Notes: a model not told the origin generated them from the letters alone. A DNA stretch of 64,000 bases from Sulfurospirillum diekertiae (GCF_011769985.2 NZ_CP039734.2:2170001-2234000), one strand, 5' to 3'; shown: positions 1-9,420, counted from the stretch's first letter. Numbers and translations: made by a program.

Positions 1-1103
1 ACACCTACCTCAATCGAGGCATTGTTGAGGCAAATATCACCTTTGCAAAAGCCCATCAAACCTCTTTTTGTATCGCTAAATTTGGATTTGAAGTCGATTT
101 AGAAGATGCCTTTTTCTTTAAGGATCTGATCGCATTTATTCATACAGAACTTGGATTTCAAACGCTATTACAACAAGGAAATGACACTTTTTTAATTATT
201 TTGCGCGATTTTAAAATCCATTATGCCAAAAAAATGCTCAAAAAATTAGAACACAACATCAAACAAAACTTCAAAATTGAGATCAAGAACATCGGTATGA
301 CCCTTTTTGATGCAAGTGATTCCTACAAAAGTTTACTCGACCGTTTGGATAAATACTACATCATGTCACGCCTCTCCACCCGCAAAAAAATCTTTTACGG
401 AACCCTTGATTTTGATTTTTACGAGACCCAAAATAAAAATGATGTTCTCACCTCTATTTTGCACAAAGAAAAAGCAGTCACGTTGTACAACCTTTACAAT
501 GGTATCTCCATCAAAGAAGAGGCAAATATCGCCAAGTTTGATGAAGGCATCGCACAACTGACCGTCAATGCACCTAAGATTTTTTATTACACCAAAGAGA
601 GTTTTACCTTTATTCAACATGACAGAATCCCCAATATCATCAAAGCCAAAATTATTAAAGTTGATCCTGCTAAATCACTCCTCGTGCTTGCGAATTTAGA
701 ATTTCTAGATGCGTCCCCACTCGATCGAAGTTACACCAGAGTCCAACCTCAAAAGCCTATTAATGCAACGCTTTTGCTCAATAAAATCAAATGTATTGAT
801 GGCAATGTAGACACCCTCTCAGAGAGTTCTGTTGTTTTACATGTAAAGCTTGTCGACATTGAAAAACTCATCCATAAAGAGCTTGTTGACAAAGAGTTTG
901 ATGTCTCTTTTCAGATTCCTACGGTTAAAGGTTTTTTAACCATGATCTCGGCAAAAGCAACGATTTTTAGCATTATTAACGAAACCATTGTGCTCAACAT
1001 TCAACCCAATACGTTCATGAAAACCAAGATAAGACAGTATGTTGCCTTGCGTCAAAATGGGCTCTTAGTCGATTTGAAACAGCAACTAAAGCATCTCAGC
1101 TAA
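1..1103 (+). CDS. Degenerate GGDEF plus PilZ-like protein (5' partial)
   Basis: The reading frame is open from base 3, so the gene starts before the window; the TTG near 201 is internal. The first ~140 visible residues have the layout of a diguanylate cyclase domain: an LNR-like segment, then QGNDTF where an active enzyme has GGDEF, then a terminal helix like the usual GGDEF end. The signature loop is lost, so cyclase activity is unlikely and a sensory or scaffold role is more plausible. The C-terminal ~130 residues contain YTRVQPQKP followed by DTLSESSVVL, which resembles the R..R / D.S..G layout of a PilZ c-di-GMP-binding domain. The domain calls are by eye and moderate. One TTTACATGTAAA copy lies inside the gene (836-847), read as LHVK. 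Confidence 0.6.
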   Translation, partial: TYLNRGIVEANITFAKAHQTSFCIAKFGFEVDLEDAFFFKDLIAFIHTELGFQTLLQQGNDTFLIILRDFKIHYAKKMLKKLEHNIKQNFKIEIKNIGMTLFDASDSYKSLLDRLDKYYIMSRLSTRKKIFYGTLDFDFYETQNKNDVLTSILHKEKAVTLYNLYNGISIKEEANIAKFDEGIAQLTVNAPKIFYYTKESFTFIQHDRIPNIIKAKIIKVDPAKSLLVLANLEFLDASPLDRSYTRVQPQKPINATLLLNKIKCIDGNVDTLSESSVVLHVKLVDIEKLIHKELVDKEFDVSFQIPTVKGFLTMISAKATIFSIINETIVLNIQPNTFMKTKIRQYVALRQNGLLVDLKQQLKHLS

Positions 1104-1358
1104 AAAGATCCAAACGCTTTGCTTGGCGCCTTTAGGACATCAAATGCGTAAGATTAATGAAGAAAAAGCTATGATATGCTATCCATACGAGGAATACTCC
1201 TCTAGTTTTTTAAGGTCTTGCGTGATACATCAAGCCTTATTTATATATTTCCCTCACTGTAGAAGGTAAGGGAGCGTCTACATGTAACACTCTTTCGAGT
1301 CGATAAACCACTGTGACACAACGTCTCTTTATGACAATCCAAAAGGAAACCCCAATTT
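1104..1358 (+). promoter_or_regulatory. Leader region of the DEAD-box helicase gene
   Basis: This is a 255-base gap without an open frame. It holds a small hairpin (GAGGA/TCCTC, 1189-1202) followed by a T-rich run, which may end the upstream transcript, then a CCCT...AGGG pairing near 1253-1273 and a partial palindrome CTACATGTAAC near 1278. The segment just after the stop at 1103 (GCTTTGCTTGGCGC) resembles part of the post-stop repeat family seen at 28.3 kb and may be a worn copy. Long structured leaders are common before cold-responsive RNA helicase genes, but nothing here proves one. Confidence 0.25.
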
Positions 1359-2606
1359 ATGTTATTTTCACAACTCAATCTTAGTGCCCCTCTTTTAAAA
1401 GCCGTTCAAGATGAAGGCTACACAACCCCAACACCCGTTCAAGAAAAAGCGATTCCTCCTATTTTAGAAGGTCGCGATATGCTTGCAGGTGCGCAAACAG
1501 GAACAGGAAAAACGGCGGGTTTTACCCTTCCAATTTTAGAGCTTCTGTCTCAAAAACCACGCAACAAAGTGAAACCCGTTCTTCGCGTGCTTATCTTAAC
1601 ACCAACGAGAGAGCTTGCAGCACAAGTACAAGAGAGCGTTAAAGCGTATGGTAAATACCTTCCGTTCAAAAGTGCGGTTATCTTTGGAGGAGTAGGTATT
1701 AACCCTCAAATTCAGATCCTACGCGCTGGTATTGATATTCTTGTCGCAACACCGGGTCGTTTGTTAGACCATGTATCTCAAGGGACTATCGATCTCAAAC
1801 ATATTGAAACGTTTGTACTCGATGAAGCTGATCGTATGTTAGACATGGGCTTTGTGAAAGATATTCGCCGTGTTATTGCCCTGCTTCCAACCAAACGCCA
1901 AAACCTTCTTTTTTCAGCCACCTACTCCGATGACATTAAAAAACTCTGTGAATCCATCTTAAAAAATCCCGTCATCGTCGAAGTGGCACGTCGTAATACC
2001 TCCAGTGAATTGGTCAAACAACGTGTTATTATGGTCGATTGTAAGCGTAAAACTGCCCTACTCGCTAAGCTGATTCAAGAAAACAAATGGGAGCAAATTT
2101 TGGTCTTTACACGCACCAAACACCATGCCAACAAAGTTTCTGAGTATCTTGCGAAGATTGGTATCAACTCTGCTGCTATTCATGGCAATAAAAGTCAAGG
2201 TGCCAGAACCAAAGCGCTCGCTGATTTTAAAAATGGCTCCGTCAAAGTGCTTGTAGCAACCGACATTGCTGCACGGGGACTGGACATCGACCAACTCCCT
2301 TATGTTGTCAACCTTGAACTTCCAAACATTGCGGAAGACTATGTTCACCGAATTGGAAGGACAGGGCGTGCTGGAAACAATGGTGAAGCCATCTCTTTAG
2401 TGTGCGTGGATGAACATGAGTATTTACGAGGTATTGAAAAACTCGTCAACAAAAAATTTGAACGCGAAATTGTTGAGGGATTTGAACCAAATCCTGAGAT
2501 TAAAGCAGAGCCTATTCAGCAAGGTCGTGGTAGTAAACCACAAGGTCAACCGCGTCGCAGGGACAATGCCCCTCGCGAATACGTTGAAAAAAGAAGAAAT
2601 AGGTAA
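1359..2606 (+). CDS. rhlE: DEAD-box ATP-dependent RNA helicase (RhlE type)
   Basis: A 415-residue helicase with all core motifs in order: Q motif ([11 protein letters not shown]), Walker A AQTGTGKT near residue 45, [16 protein letters not shown] near residue 154, [25 protein letters not shown] and [10 protein letters not shown]. The tail is short, basic and Gln/Arg/Gly-rich, as in RhlE rather than DeaD with its long RNA-binding end. Expected role is unwinding RNA during ribosome assembly or turnover in the cytoplasm. The next gene starts 5 bases after its stop, so the two are probably co-transcribed. The ATG follows AAAGGAAA at a suitable distance. Confidence 0.93.
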   Translation: MLFSQLNLSAPLLKAVQDEGYTTPTPVQEKAIPPILEGRDMLAGAQTGTGKTAGFTLPILELLSQKPRNKVKPVLRVLILTPTRELAAQVQESVKAYGKYLPFKSAVIFGGVGINPQIQILRAGIDILVATPGRLLDHVSQGTIDLKHIETFVLDEADRMLDMGFVKDIRRVIALLPTKRQNLLFSATYSDDIKKLCESILKNPVIVEVARRNTSSELVKQRVIMVDCKRKTALLAKLIQENKWEQILVFTRTKHHANKVSEYLAKIGINSAAIHGNKSQGARTKALADFKNGSVKVLVATDIAARGLDIDQLPYVVNLELPNIAEDYVHRIGRTGRAGNNGEAISLVCVDEHEYLRGIEKLVNKKFEREIVEGFEPNPEIKAEPIQQGRGSKPQGQPRRRDNAPREYVEKRRNR

Positions 2607-2611
2607 GAGAT

Positions 2612-3055
2612 ATGATCTACGTTGATGCCGATGCCTTTCCTAACACGCTTAAAGAGATTCTGCTTCGAGCCGTCTTTAAGCGTAACATTACCACCCATTT
2701 TGTTGCGAATAAAAAAATACCGCTTCAAGACTCGCCTCTACTCACAATGATTATTGTCTCCCAAGGCGCGGATGAAGCCGATCACTACATCGTCGAACAT
2801 GCCGTTGAGTGTGACTTGGTGATTACCGCAGACATTCCGTTAGCGGATAGACTGGTGAGCAAAGGCGTTCTTGCCCTCGATCCAAGAGGTACGATTTACG
2901 ATGAGAGTAATATCAAAAGCATCCTTGCCATGCGCAATTTAATGCAAGAACTCCGAGATGCGGGCGAAATCACCACAGGTCCTAGTGCCATTGGTGAAAA
3001 ACAAAAGCGAGCCTTCGCCGATGCGCTCAATGCGCTCTTACAAAAGCGCAAATAG
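2612..3055 (+). CDS. yaiI: YaiI/YqxD family protein (UPF0178)
   Basis: A 147-residue protein that opens MIYVDADAFP and has DLVITADIPLAD and DPRG segments, the marks of the YaiI/YqxD (DUF188) family. The fold resembles PIN-like nucleases, with acidic residues near the N terminus and in the TADIPLAD segment, but the cellular role is not established. Full length for the family. It directly follows the RNA helicase gene, which fits an RNA-linked job without showing one. Two TTTACATGTAAA copies (3057 and 3079) follow the stop. Confidence 0.88.
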   Translation: MIYVDADAFPNTLKEILLRAVFKRNITTHFVANKKIPLQDSPLLTMIIVSQGADEADHYIVEHAVECDLVITADIPLADRLVSKGVLALDPRGTIYDESNIKSILAMRNLMQELRDAGEITTGPSAIGEKQKRAFADALNALLQKRK

Positions 3056-3221
3056 TTTTACATGTAAAGCGCAAAATCTTTACATGTAAAGTTCTTATCT
3101 CATTTTTCTCAATCCAATACTTTGCAGAATTAGGCAATGATATTACACAATCGTTCTACCCTCCCAGAACCTTTTCGTTTTATACTTTCATCACCAATAT
3201 GATTACATGGAGATGACAGCA

Positions 3222-4214
3222 ATGAACACCAAAATACTTGGAAAAACGGATAGTAAAATCTCAAGCATCGGTCTTGGATGTATGGGTATGAGCTTTGCGT
3301 ATGGGCAAAAAGATGACAATGAAAGCCTTGCCACCCTAAACCTAGCTTTGGAACTTGGCATCAATTTTTGGGATACGGCGGACATTTATGACAATGGCGT
3401 GAATGAAGAACTTATTTCCAAAGTTCTCGTCCCCAATCGTGACAAAATTTTTATCGCGACTAAATTTGGCTTTCGAACACGAAAAACACATGGCGATGCC
3501 TTTGAGATGTACCTTGATGGTTCACCCAAACACGCCAAAGAGGCGGTTGAGCAAAGCCTTCAACGACTGGGGATTGAGACGATTGACCTTTACTATGCAC
3601 ATCGTGTTGATCCAAACATTCCCGTTGAAGAGACCGTTGGTGCGATGAGTGACCTAGTCAAAGAGGGAAAAGTGCGTTACTTGGGACTCAGTGAATGCAC
3701 GCCTGAGGATTTAAAAAAAGCCCATGCCATTCACCCTATCAGTGCGGTACAAAGTGAGTATTCTCTTTTAACACGCGGCGTGGAAGCCGAGATTTTACCG
3801 TTAACCAAAGCACTTGGCATTAGTTTTATCCCTTTTTCACCGCTCAGTCGCGGGCTAATGAGCAATGCTTTGGATGTAAACACGCTTAAAGAGGGTGATT
3901 TTAGAAAGACACTGCCTCGTTACAATGGCGAGCATTTAGAAAACAATCAAAAACTCGCTACTGCCTTTGCAAAATTCGCTGCTGAAAAACATTGCACTCC
4001 GGCGCAACTAGCCATTGCTTGGGTCATCGCCCAAGGCGATAATATCATCCCTATTCCTGGAACCAAACGAAGAAAATATTTGGAAGACAACGCAGGAGCG
4101 GTCGATGTGAGCTTAAGCACTTCCGATTTGAAAGCCATCGAGGCTATCGTTCAACGCTATCCCAATGTAGGACCTCGTTACAGTGAACGCGAAACCAAAT
4201 TTGTCAAAAAGTAA
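3222..4214 (+). CDS. Aldo/keto reductase
   Basis: A 330-residue NADPH-dependent aldo/keto reductase. The catalytic tetrad can be read: Asp and Tyr in [13 protein letters not shown], Lys in IATKFGF, and His in YYAHRVDP. The C-terminal [11 protein letters not shown] matches the cofactor-binding end of the family, closest to the YhdN/Tas group that reduces aldehydes and ketones. The ATG at 3222 is preferred over those at 3207 and 3213 because GGAG lies 9 bases upstream. An MFS exporter starts 3 bases after its stop and an AraC regulator follows, suggesting a small inducible detoxification unit. Confidence 0.92.
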   Translation: MNTKILGKTDSKISSIGLGCMGMSFAYGQKDDNESLATLNLALELGINFWDTADIYDNGVNEELISKVLVPNRDKIFIATKFGFRTRKTHGDAFEMYLDGSPKHAKEAVEQSLQRLGIETIDLYYAHRVDPNIPVEETVGAMSDLVKEGKVRYLGLSECTPEDLKKAHAIHPISAVQSEYSLLTRGVEAEILPLTKALGISFIPFSPLSRGLMSNALDVNTLKEGDFRKTLPRYNGEHLENNQKLATAFAKFAAEKHCTPAQLAIAWVIAQGDNIIPIPGTKRRKYLEDNAGAVDVSLSTSDLKAIEAIVQRYPNVGPRYSERETKFVKK

Positions 4215-4217
4215 CCT

Positions 4218-5360
4218 ATGAGCAACCAACAAAAAATCTACTTACTCGCTTTTATGAGTTTTTTGGTCGGCACTTCACAATATATTATTGTAGGGGTGCT
4301 AGACCAAATCGCCACTTCCTTAAATATTTCGCTTTCCAAAGCGGGTCAATTGGTCAGTGTTTATGCCCTTGCCAGCGCTATTGGTGCACCTTTAATCATA
4401 ATGGTAACGGCAAAAATGAGTCAAAAGGCACAGCTCATTCTCTCTTTGATTATCTTCATTATTGGCATCTTTGCGATGCTGTTGTTTCAAAGCTACTTTC
4501 TCATTGTCATCTCTCGTATGATTGTAGGTACGGGTGCGGGGGTGTTTATTGTCATCGCGTATGGCATCAGTGCGCAACTTGCCGAAAAAGGCAAACAAGG
4601 AGTTGCCATGGCAAACATCGCCATGGGCTTTAGCCTCGCTTTGGTTTTGGGAATTCCTCTAGGGCGTATGATTACGGCTGTGGCAAATTGGCAAACTATT
4701 TTTTGGATGATTGGCATTTTGAGTCTGCTCTGTTTGGTGGTGGTACATAAAAGTATTCCAAAAACACTTTCGCAGACGCCTATTGCTTTAAGGGTGCAAC
4801 TGGCCTATCTAAAGCAGCCCAAAATTTTGTCGGCCCTTGGGGTGACGTTTCTCTTTTTTATCAGTTATGCCGTGATTAACACCTATATCATGCCACTTCT
4901 GTTTTCCATCCGTACGATCAGCGAACACGAAATCAGCACGATTTTATTAGCGCTGGGAATTACGAGTTTTATTGGAACAAAACTCGCAGGTTTTTTAGCC
5001 GATCATGTCGGCATTGCACCCACGCTCATAGGCAGTATGTTGCTTTCTTGTGTCATGCTTGTGCTGCTTCTTTTGGTGTCACATTCACTGATCTTGACAT
5101 CGCTCTTACTTCTTATTTGGATAAGTGCCGCATGGACATTCGGTCCCGCACAGAGTATTCATTTAGCCTTTATTGCGCCTGAAGCTTCTGGCATACTGTT
5201 GAGCCTGAATATTTCGTTTGTCCAATTTGGCTTTGCCACTGGTGCAGCACTGGGAGGCATCAGCATTGCCCATTTACCGATTCATTCTCTGTATGATATC
5301 GCCATTTTTTTTGTGTTAATGGCACTCTTTTTGTTACTCTTTTCGCGAAAATGGCATTGA
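4218..5360 (+). CDS. MFS transporter (DHA1/AraJ-like exporter)
   Basis: A 380-residue, very hydrophobic protein with about 12 membrane segments. The first half has YIIVGVLDQIA followed by ISLSKAGQLVSVYALASAIGAP, the usual start of AraJ/sugar-efflux and drug-efflux DHA1 proteins, and RMIVGTGAGVF for the helix-5 exporter motif. Expected role is proton-driven export of a small molecule from the inner membrane. Substrate is unknown. Its start lies 3 bases after the aldo/keto reductase stop, so the two are translationally linked. Confidence 0.87.
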   Translation: MSNQQKIYLLAFMSFLVGTSQYIIVGVLDQIATSLNISLSKAGQLVSVYALASAIGAPLIIMVTAKMSQKAQLILSLIIFIIGIFAMLLFQSYFLIVISRMIVGTGAGVFIVIAYGISAQLAEKGKQGVAMANIAMGFSLALVLGIPLGRMITAVANWQTIFWMIGILSLLCLVVVHKSIPKTLSQTPIALRVQLAYLKQPKILSALGVTFLFFISYAVINTYIMPLLFSIRTISEHEISTILLALGITSFIGTKLAGFLADHVGIAPTLIGSMLLSCVMLVLLLLVSHSLILTSLLLLIWISAAWTFGPAQSIHLAFIAPEASGILLSLNISFVQFGFATGAALGGISIAHLPIHSLYDIAIFFVLMALFLLLFSRKWH

Positions 5361-5411
5361 AAATTCTTTATACCTATGAACGTGTTATAATTTTCTCACA
5401 AGGAGTTTTTG

Positions 5412-6329
5412 ATGGACACATCCCCTCAACGCTACAAAGAAGAACTCATTCAAATTATTTTGGCAAAATGTGCTGAAGAAGGCGTGATGAAAACGGCTAT
5501 TCCCTCATTAAGTTTTTACACCACAACGACAAATACCGAGTGCATCCCTGCCATTTATGAACCTTCGTTGTGTCTTGTGTTGCAAGGAGCTAAAATCTTA
5601 CTCTTGGGAGGAACGTACTACCGGTATGATGCTTTAGGTTACGTACTTGCCTCCACGCATATGCCCACACGTGTCCGCATTACAGAAGCTTCAACAGAGC
5701 ATCCTTTTATCTCATTGAAACTTACCTTTACGATGGAAGATATTTTTGAAGTGATGAAAGAGATGGAACCTAAAGCGATGTGTGTGACTATGCGAACACC
5801 CGAACGTGGGCTCTGTTTTGGAGAAAGCAACACACCGTTACTGGATCCACTCATGCGCTTAGTGCGTCTGCTGGATACGCCTCAAAACATCAAATTTATG
5901 GCTCCGCTTATCATGAAAGAGCTTTTGTACATCGTGATGAGCGATAAAGGTGGTGAATTTTTGCGAAAATATTTGATGGATGGCAGTAGTACCCAACAAG
6001 TTGTGAAAGTTATTTCAAAAATTAAAAATGATTTTGCCGAAAATATCAATATAAAAGAGCTCGCCAAAACGTTTGCAATGAGCGAATCTTCGCTTTACCA
6101 TAACTTCAAAAAAGTCACGCTTATGAGTCCGTTGCAATTTCAAAAAACACTGAGACTTGAAGAAGCCAGACGCATGCTTTTAACGCAAGGTCTTGACGCA
6201 AGCGAAGTTGCTTTTGCTGTCGGATATGAAAGTCCATCACAATTTAGCAGAGAATACGTGCGCATGTTTGGACTTCCACCTAAAACGTATGCAAAAACGA
6301 TTCATCACGATGCGGAAAATATTGCCTAA
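5412..6329 (+). CDS. AraC family transcriptional regulator
   Basis: A 305-residue regulator. The N-terminal half (CIPAIYEPSLCLVLQGAKILLLGGTYYRYDALGYVLAS) is the AraC-N cupin-like domain of the PF06719 type. The C-terminal ~100 residues carry two helix-turn-helix motifs (IKELAKTFAMSESSLYHNFK and ASEVAFAVGYESPSQFSREY) and the closing FGLPPKTY. It probably controls the reductase/exporter pair just upstream. The ATG at 5412 is chosen over the TTG at 5409 because AAGGAG (5400-5405) is well placed for it. A 26-bp palindrome begins 4 bases past the stop. Confidence 0.9.
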   Translation: MDTSPQRYKEELIQIILAKCAEEGVMKTAIPSLSFYTTTTNTECIPAIYEPSLCLVLQGAKILLLGGTYYRYDALGYVLASTHMPTRVRITEASTEHPFISLKLTFTMEDIFEVMKEMEPKAMCVTMRTPERGLCFGESNTPLLDPLMRLVRLLDTPQNIKFMAPLIMKELLYIVMSDKGGEFLRKYLMDGSSTQQVVKVISKIKNDFAENINIKELAKTFAMSESSLYHNFKKVTLMSPLQFQKTLRLEEARRMLLTQGLDASEVAFAVGYESPSQFSREYVRMFGLPPKTYAKTIHHDAENIA

Positions 6330-6332
6330 TTT

Positions 6333-6358
6333 TTTACATGTAACGCGTTACATGTAAA
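6333..6358. repeat. 26-bp perfect palindrome made of two fused motif copies
   Basis: Two copies of the window-wide motif, TTTACATGTAAC and GTTACATGTAAA, are joined through a central CG so that the whole 26-bp stretch equals its own reverse complement. It sits 4 bases after the AraC stop codon and 85 bases before the next likely start. It could form a strong hairpin that ends transcription or a double site for a dimeric protein. Confidence 0.85.
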
Positions 6359-6443
6359 CGTTTTATTGAAATATGCAACTTTTATAGAGAATTGTTCTAC
6401 ACTTGATGATTCAATCACCTTTATATTCAAACAAAGATACCCT

Positions 6444-7406
6444 ATGAACACATTAAATTTTGATCCTAAAACACAGCGCTTTCAGAATCTCTATCCTATT
6501 AAAACACCCAAAATGACCTTAAAGCAAAGCCTTCGCGCCGCACAAGAAATTCTTTACAAATCGGCTCAGAAAATCCCTACGAGCAAGATACCACAAATCA
6601 AACCCAATCTTGAAGCATTTGAAAAAGCCAGCGATAGGCTCAAATTCATCTGGTTTGGACACTCTACGGTTCTGCTCAACATCGATGGTATTAAGGTGCT
6701 CCTTGATCCTATGTTTTCACTCTATGCCTCGCCTATCAAAGGAATCATTAAACGCTTTCAACCACCCGTATTGATGCTCAAAGAGTTGCCTTATATCGAT
6801 GTTATCGTGATTTCACATGATCATTATGACCATTTAGATAAAAAGAGTATCCAATTTTTCAAAGACAAAGAGACACGCTTTGTGGTACCTCTTGGCATTA
6901 AACGCTATATGATGAAATGGGGAATATTGGAGCAAAAAATCGTAGAGCTTGATTGGCATGAATCCTATCAAATGGACTCCATACACTTTACCGCCACCCC
7001 AGCCCACCATTTTTCAGGCAGAAACCTTTTGGGGCACAATAAAACACTGTGGGCTTCATGGGTTATCAAAGGGAAAAATGCAAACGTATTTTTCAGTGGA
7101 GACTCAGCGTACAGTCCCCATTTTAAAGAGATTGGTGAGCGCTATGGAGCATTTGATGTGGCTTTTATGGAAAATGGTCAGTATGATAAACGCTGGATTA
7201 ATGCCCACATGATGCCAGAGCAGACCGTTCAAGCGATCAAAGATATTCAAGCAAAGTTTTTTGTTCCCATTCACTGGAGTATGTTTAGGCTTTCACCTCA
7301 TCACTGGTTAGATCCGATCATCCAATCGCTGAAAATTACAAAAGAGCAGAACGTCCTTATACTCAACCCTTTTCTGGGTGAAATCATGAGCATTCCTTTA
7401 CACTAG
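6444..7406 (+). CDS. MBL-fold metallo-hydrolase (UlaG/NAPE-PLD-like)
   Basis: A 320-residue metallo-beta-lactamase-fold hydrolase. Metal ligands are visible in HDHYDHLD, in AHHFSGR, in the Asp of FSGDSAYSPHF and in the His of PIHWSMF. The NLYPIKTPKMTL start and FIWFGHSTVLL place it with the bacterial NAPE-PLD/UlaG-like group; the natural substrate (phosphodiester or lactone) cannot be read from sequence. The ATG at 6444 is favoured because the extra upstream residues from the TTG at 6366 do not look like the family and overlap the palindrome-rich spacer. It converges with the next gene, leaving only 4 bases between stops. Confidence 0.87.
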   Translation: MNTLNFDPKTQRFQNLYPIKTPKMTLKQSLRAAQEILYKSAQKIPTSKIPQIKPNLEAFEKASDRLKFIWFGHSTVLLNIDGIKVLLDPMFSLYASPIKGIIKRFQPPVLMLKELPYIDVIVISHDHYDHLDKKSIQFFKDKETRFVVPLGIKRYMMKWGILEQKIVELDWHESYQMDSIHFTATPAHHFSGRNLLGHNKTLWASWVIKGKNANVFFSGDSAYSPHFKEIGERYGAFDVAFMENGQYDKRWINAHMMPEQTVQAIKDIQAKFFVPIHWSMFRLSPHHWLDPIIQSLKITKEQNVLILNPFLGEIMSIPLH

Positions 7407-7410
7407 CGTT

Positions 7411-8043
7411 CTAGGAAACCTCTAATTCTTGATCTTTCGTTTGCGTATAAAGCCAGAAATGTTTTAAAGACTCTAAGTGCATTTTGATGTATTGATTATC
7501 ACTGGGTTGGGTGTATTTGAGAAGCGATATTCCCAATAAATCACCCACATACTCAAAATGATCCAAATTTTGAATACTTTCAAGAAAAGCATGGGTTGCT
7601 TCAAGTTTTTCAACGAAATTTTCCAATCTGTGGGTAGCAAAGGCATTGTTTAATTGCCCATCATAGCATAAAGAGTATCCAGAGTCCTGATTGACAGAAG
7701 GACAAGCAGTGTCGATAAATATGTGCTCAAAATAAGGACTTACGGGATAAAGCTTACACGCAGGTGGTCTTTGCAAGTAGATGCTACATTGTTGATTGAC
7801 ATAATATTTACAATAATTCTTCCCATCATTTAAGAGGACATACGCTACTAGTTTTTGCTCTTTGACACTAAAAAGAATCGGAAAATTTTTATAAACCTCT
7901 TCGAAATCCTCTAAGATAAGAGGAGACGCGGCAAAACCCTTAGCCCCATTGCAACAGTGACCTTCACAGGTTGAACAACCGTGAAAATGAAAATCGTGAC
8001 TTTTGATATTGACAAAACTTCCTATACTTTCCATAAAACCCAC
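7411..8043 (-). CDS. YkgJ family cysteine-cluster protein
   Basis: A 210-residue protein with the clustered cysteines of the YkgJ family (putative zinc or iron chelation): CSTCEGHCC near residue 22, then CKYY...CSIYLQRPPACKLYP around residues 83-105, and a later DTACPS. The family is widespread but its role is unsettled. It reads towards the metallo-hydrolase with almost no space between the stops, so the two are unlikely to share a transcript. The Met three codons in (MESIGS) is an alternative start. Two TTTACATGTAAA copies lie upstream of it. Confidence 0.8.
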   Translation of the reverse strand: MGFMESIGSFVNIKSHDFHFHGCSTCEGHCCNGAKGFAASPLILEDFEEVYKNFPILFSVKEQKLVAYVLLNDGKNYCKYYVNQQCSIYLQRPPACKLYPVSPYFEHIFIDTACPSVNQDSGYSLCYDGQLNNAFATHRLENFVEKLEATHAFLESIQNLDHFEYVGDLLGISLLKYTQPSDNQYIKMHLESLKHFWLYTQTKDQELEVS

Positions 8044-8413
8044 TTTGCTATCAACGTTATTGTGTCTCTTTACATGTAAAACAAGATGCTACTTGACGCC
8101 TAGAAAAGCATTATCCATTCCTTGTTTTATGAAGGAAGATTCAAAAGGGTATGTCATTCTTGAGTATTCTCCTTTTTGGATTATAATGCTTTACATGTAA
8201 AATCTAACTAAAAAAGTTTATCACCTAAAACCCAAGAGATTGTTGTGTATAAAGCGTTTGGGGAATTAGTCTTTAAAGAAGATTTTTAACTATTTTCTTT
8301 GGAAAATCCACCTCCATTGAGTCATAAAACCCTTTACCTGTTGTAATCAAATCGTAATTAAATCCCACTAAAATTTGAGCGTTACAAAACCAAACTTGAC
8401 AAAAAGGATTTCT
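8044..8413. promoter_or_regulatory. Divergent control region between ykgJ-like and pstS
   Basis: This 370-base gap has no credible open frame. It contains two exact TTTACATGTAAA copies (8069 and 8190), a TATAAT at 8182-8187 just before the second copy, and the tandem 11-bp repeats described separately next to pstS. The pstS promoter must lie here. Nothing else is recognisable. Confidence 0.5.
8341..8373 (+). promoter_or_regulatory. Candidate Pho box: three tandem 11-bp repeats
   Basis: Three successive 11-mers, TTGTAATCAAA, TCGTAATTAAA and TCCCACTAAAA, lie 41 bases before the pstS start. Tandem 11-bp direct repeats are the usual architecture of PhoB-type sites, in which regulator monomers bind each half-turn. 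A PhoB-like regulator is encoded 10 kb downstream. The first two repeats match at 9 of 11 positions, the third poorly. The half-site differs from the E. coli sequence, so this is inference. Confidence 0.4.
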
Positions 8414-9409
8414 ATGAAAAAAATGCTTCTTCTCTCTGCATTAGCAGCGGTTAGCCTTATTGCAGCAGATAAAATTAGTGGTGCAGGTGCTAGTTTCCCA
8501 GCTCCTATTTATTACCAATGGGCTCACACCTATGAGGCAGCGACAGGTATTCAAGTCAATTATCAATCCATCGGTAGTGGCGGTGGAATCAAACAAATCC
8601 AAGCGCGTACCGTAGACTTTGGTGCATCTGATGAGCCATTGGAACCTGCAAAATTGGCTGCAGATAAACTTTTACAATTTCCAGCCGTTGTCGGTGCAAT
8701 CGGTTTAGCGTACAATATTCCAACACTTGACGGCAAAGAAGTTAAACTATCTAACGCGGTTGTCGAGGGAATTTTCATGGGTACGATTACCAAATGGAAT
8801 GATCCAAAAATCGCAGCAGACAATGCTGGCGTTACACTCCCTGATTTAGCAGTAACGATTGCTCACCGTTCAGATGGTAGTGGTACAACATGGAACTTTA
8901 CTTACTGGTTAGACAAAATCAGTCCAGCATGGCATGAGAAAGTAGGTTTGGGTAAAACCGTTCAATGGCCAATTGGTATCGGTGGAAAAGGTAACGAGGG
9001 TGTTACAAATATGATCAAACAAACTCCAGGTTCAATCGGTTATGTTGAGACTTCTTATGCTGAAAAAAACAACCTTCCAATGGCAACCATTCAAAGTGCT
9101 GAAAAAACTTGGGTAAAACCAACCACTGCAACGATTAAAGCAGCAGCAGCCAATGCTAAATGGAAAGCAGAAGAAGGATTTTATCAAATCCTAGCCAACC
9201 AACCAGGTAAAGAGACCTATCCAATCGTAGCGGCAACCTTTATCTTATTGCCAACTGAAAAAGTAGCAGAAAACAAAAAAGTAGCAACATTCTTTGACTA
9301 CTCATTTGAAAAAGGTGCGGAAGAAGCACAAAAATTGGGTTATATTCCCCTTCCAAAAGAAACAATTACCGCTATTGTTGCTTATTGGAAAGCAAACGGC
9401 GCTAAATAA
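8414..9409 (+). CDS. pstS: Phosphate ABC transporter substrate-binding protein PstS
   Basis: A 331-residue periplasmic phosphate-binding protein. A signal peptide (MKKMLLLSALAAVSLIAA) is followed by the diagnostic GAGASFPAPIYYQW; phosphate-contacting segments such as SIGSGGG, DFGASDEPL and RSDGSGTTWNF are intact, and PGSIGYVE is present. It delivers phosphate to PstCA in the inner membrane. The ATG at 8414 is preferred over 8375 because AAGGA lies just upstream and the signal peptide then starts at once. It opens the pstSCAB operon, with a hairpin after its stop that would make it the most abundant product. Confidence 0.97.
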   Translation: MKKMLLLSALAAVSLIAADKISGAGASFPAPIYYQWAHTYEAATGIQVNYQSIGSGGGIKQIQARTVDFGASDEPLEPAKLAADKLLQFPAVVGAIGLAYNIPTLDGKEVKLSNAVVEGIFMGTITKWNDPKIAADNAGVTLPDLAVTIAHRSDGSGTTWNFTYWLDKISPAWHEKVGLGKTVQWPIGIGGKGNEGVTNMIKQTPGSIGYVETSYAEKNNLPMATIQSAEKTWVKPTTATIKAAAANAKWKAEEGFYQILANQPGKETYPIVAATFILLPTEKVAENKKVATFFDYSFEKGAEEAQKLGYIPLPKETITAIVAYWKANGAK

Positions 9410-9420
9410 TACTAAACTAT

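Noticed and set aside
1104-1358. Riboswitch or named leader RNA before the helicase gene
   Set aside because: A few weak stems are visible but no recognised consensus; only a low-confidence regulatory note was kept.
6366-6443. Upstream TTG start for the metallo-hydrolase
   Set aside because: The extra residues do not resemble the family and the TTG lies 8 bases past the 26-bp palindrome; ATG at 6444 gives the usual family start.
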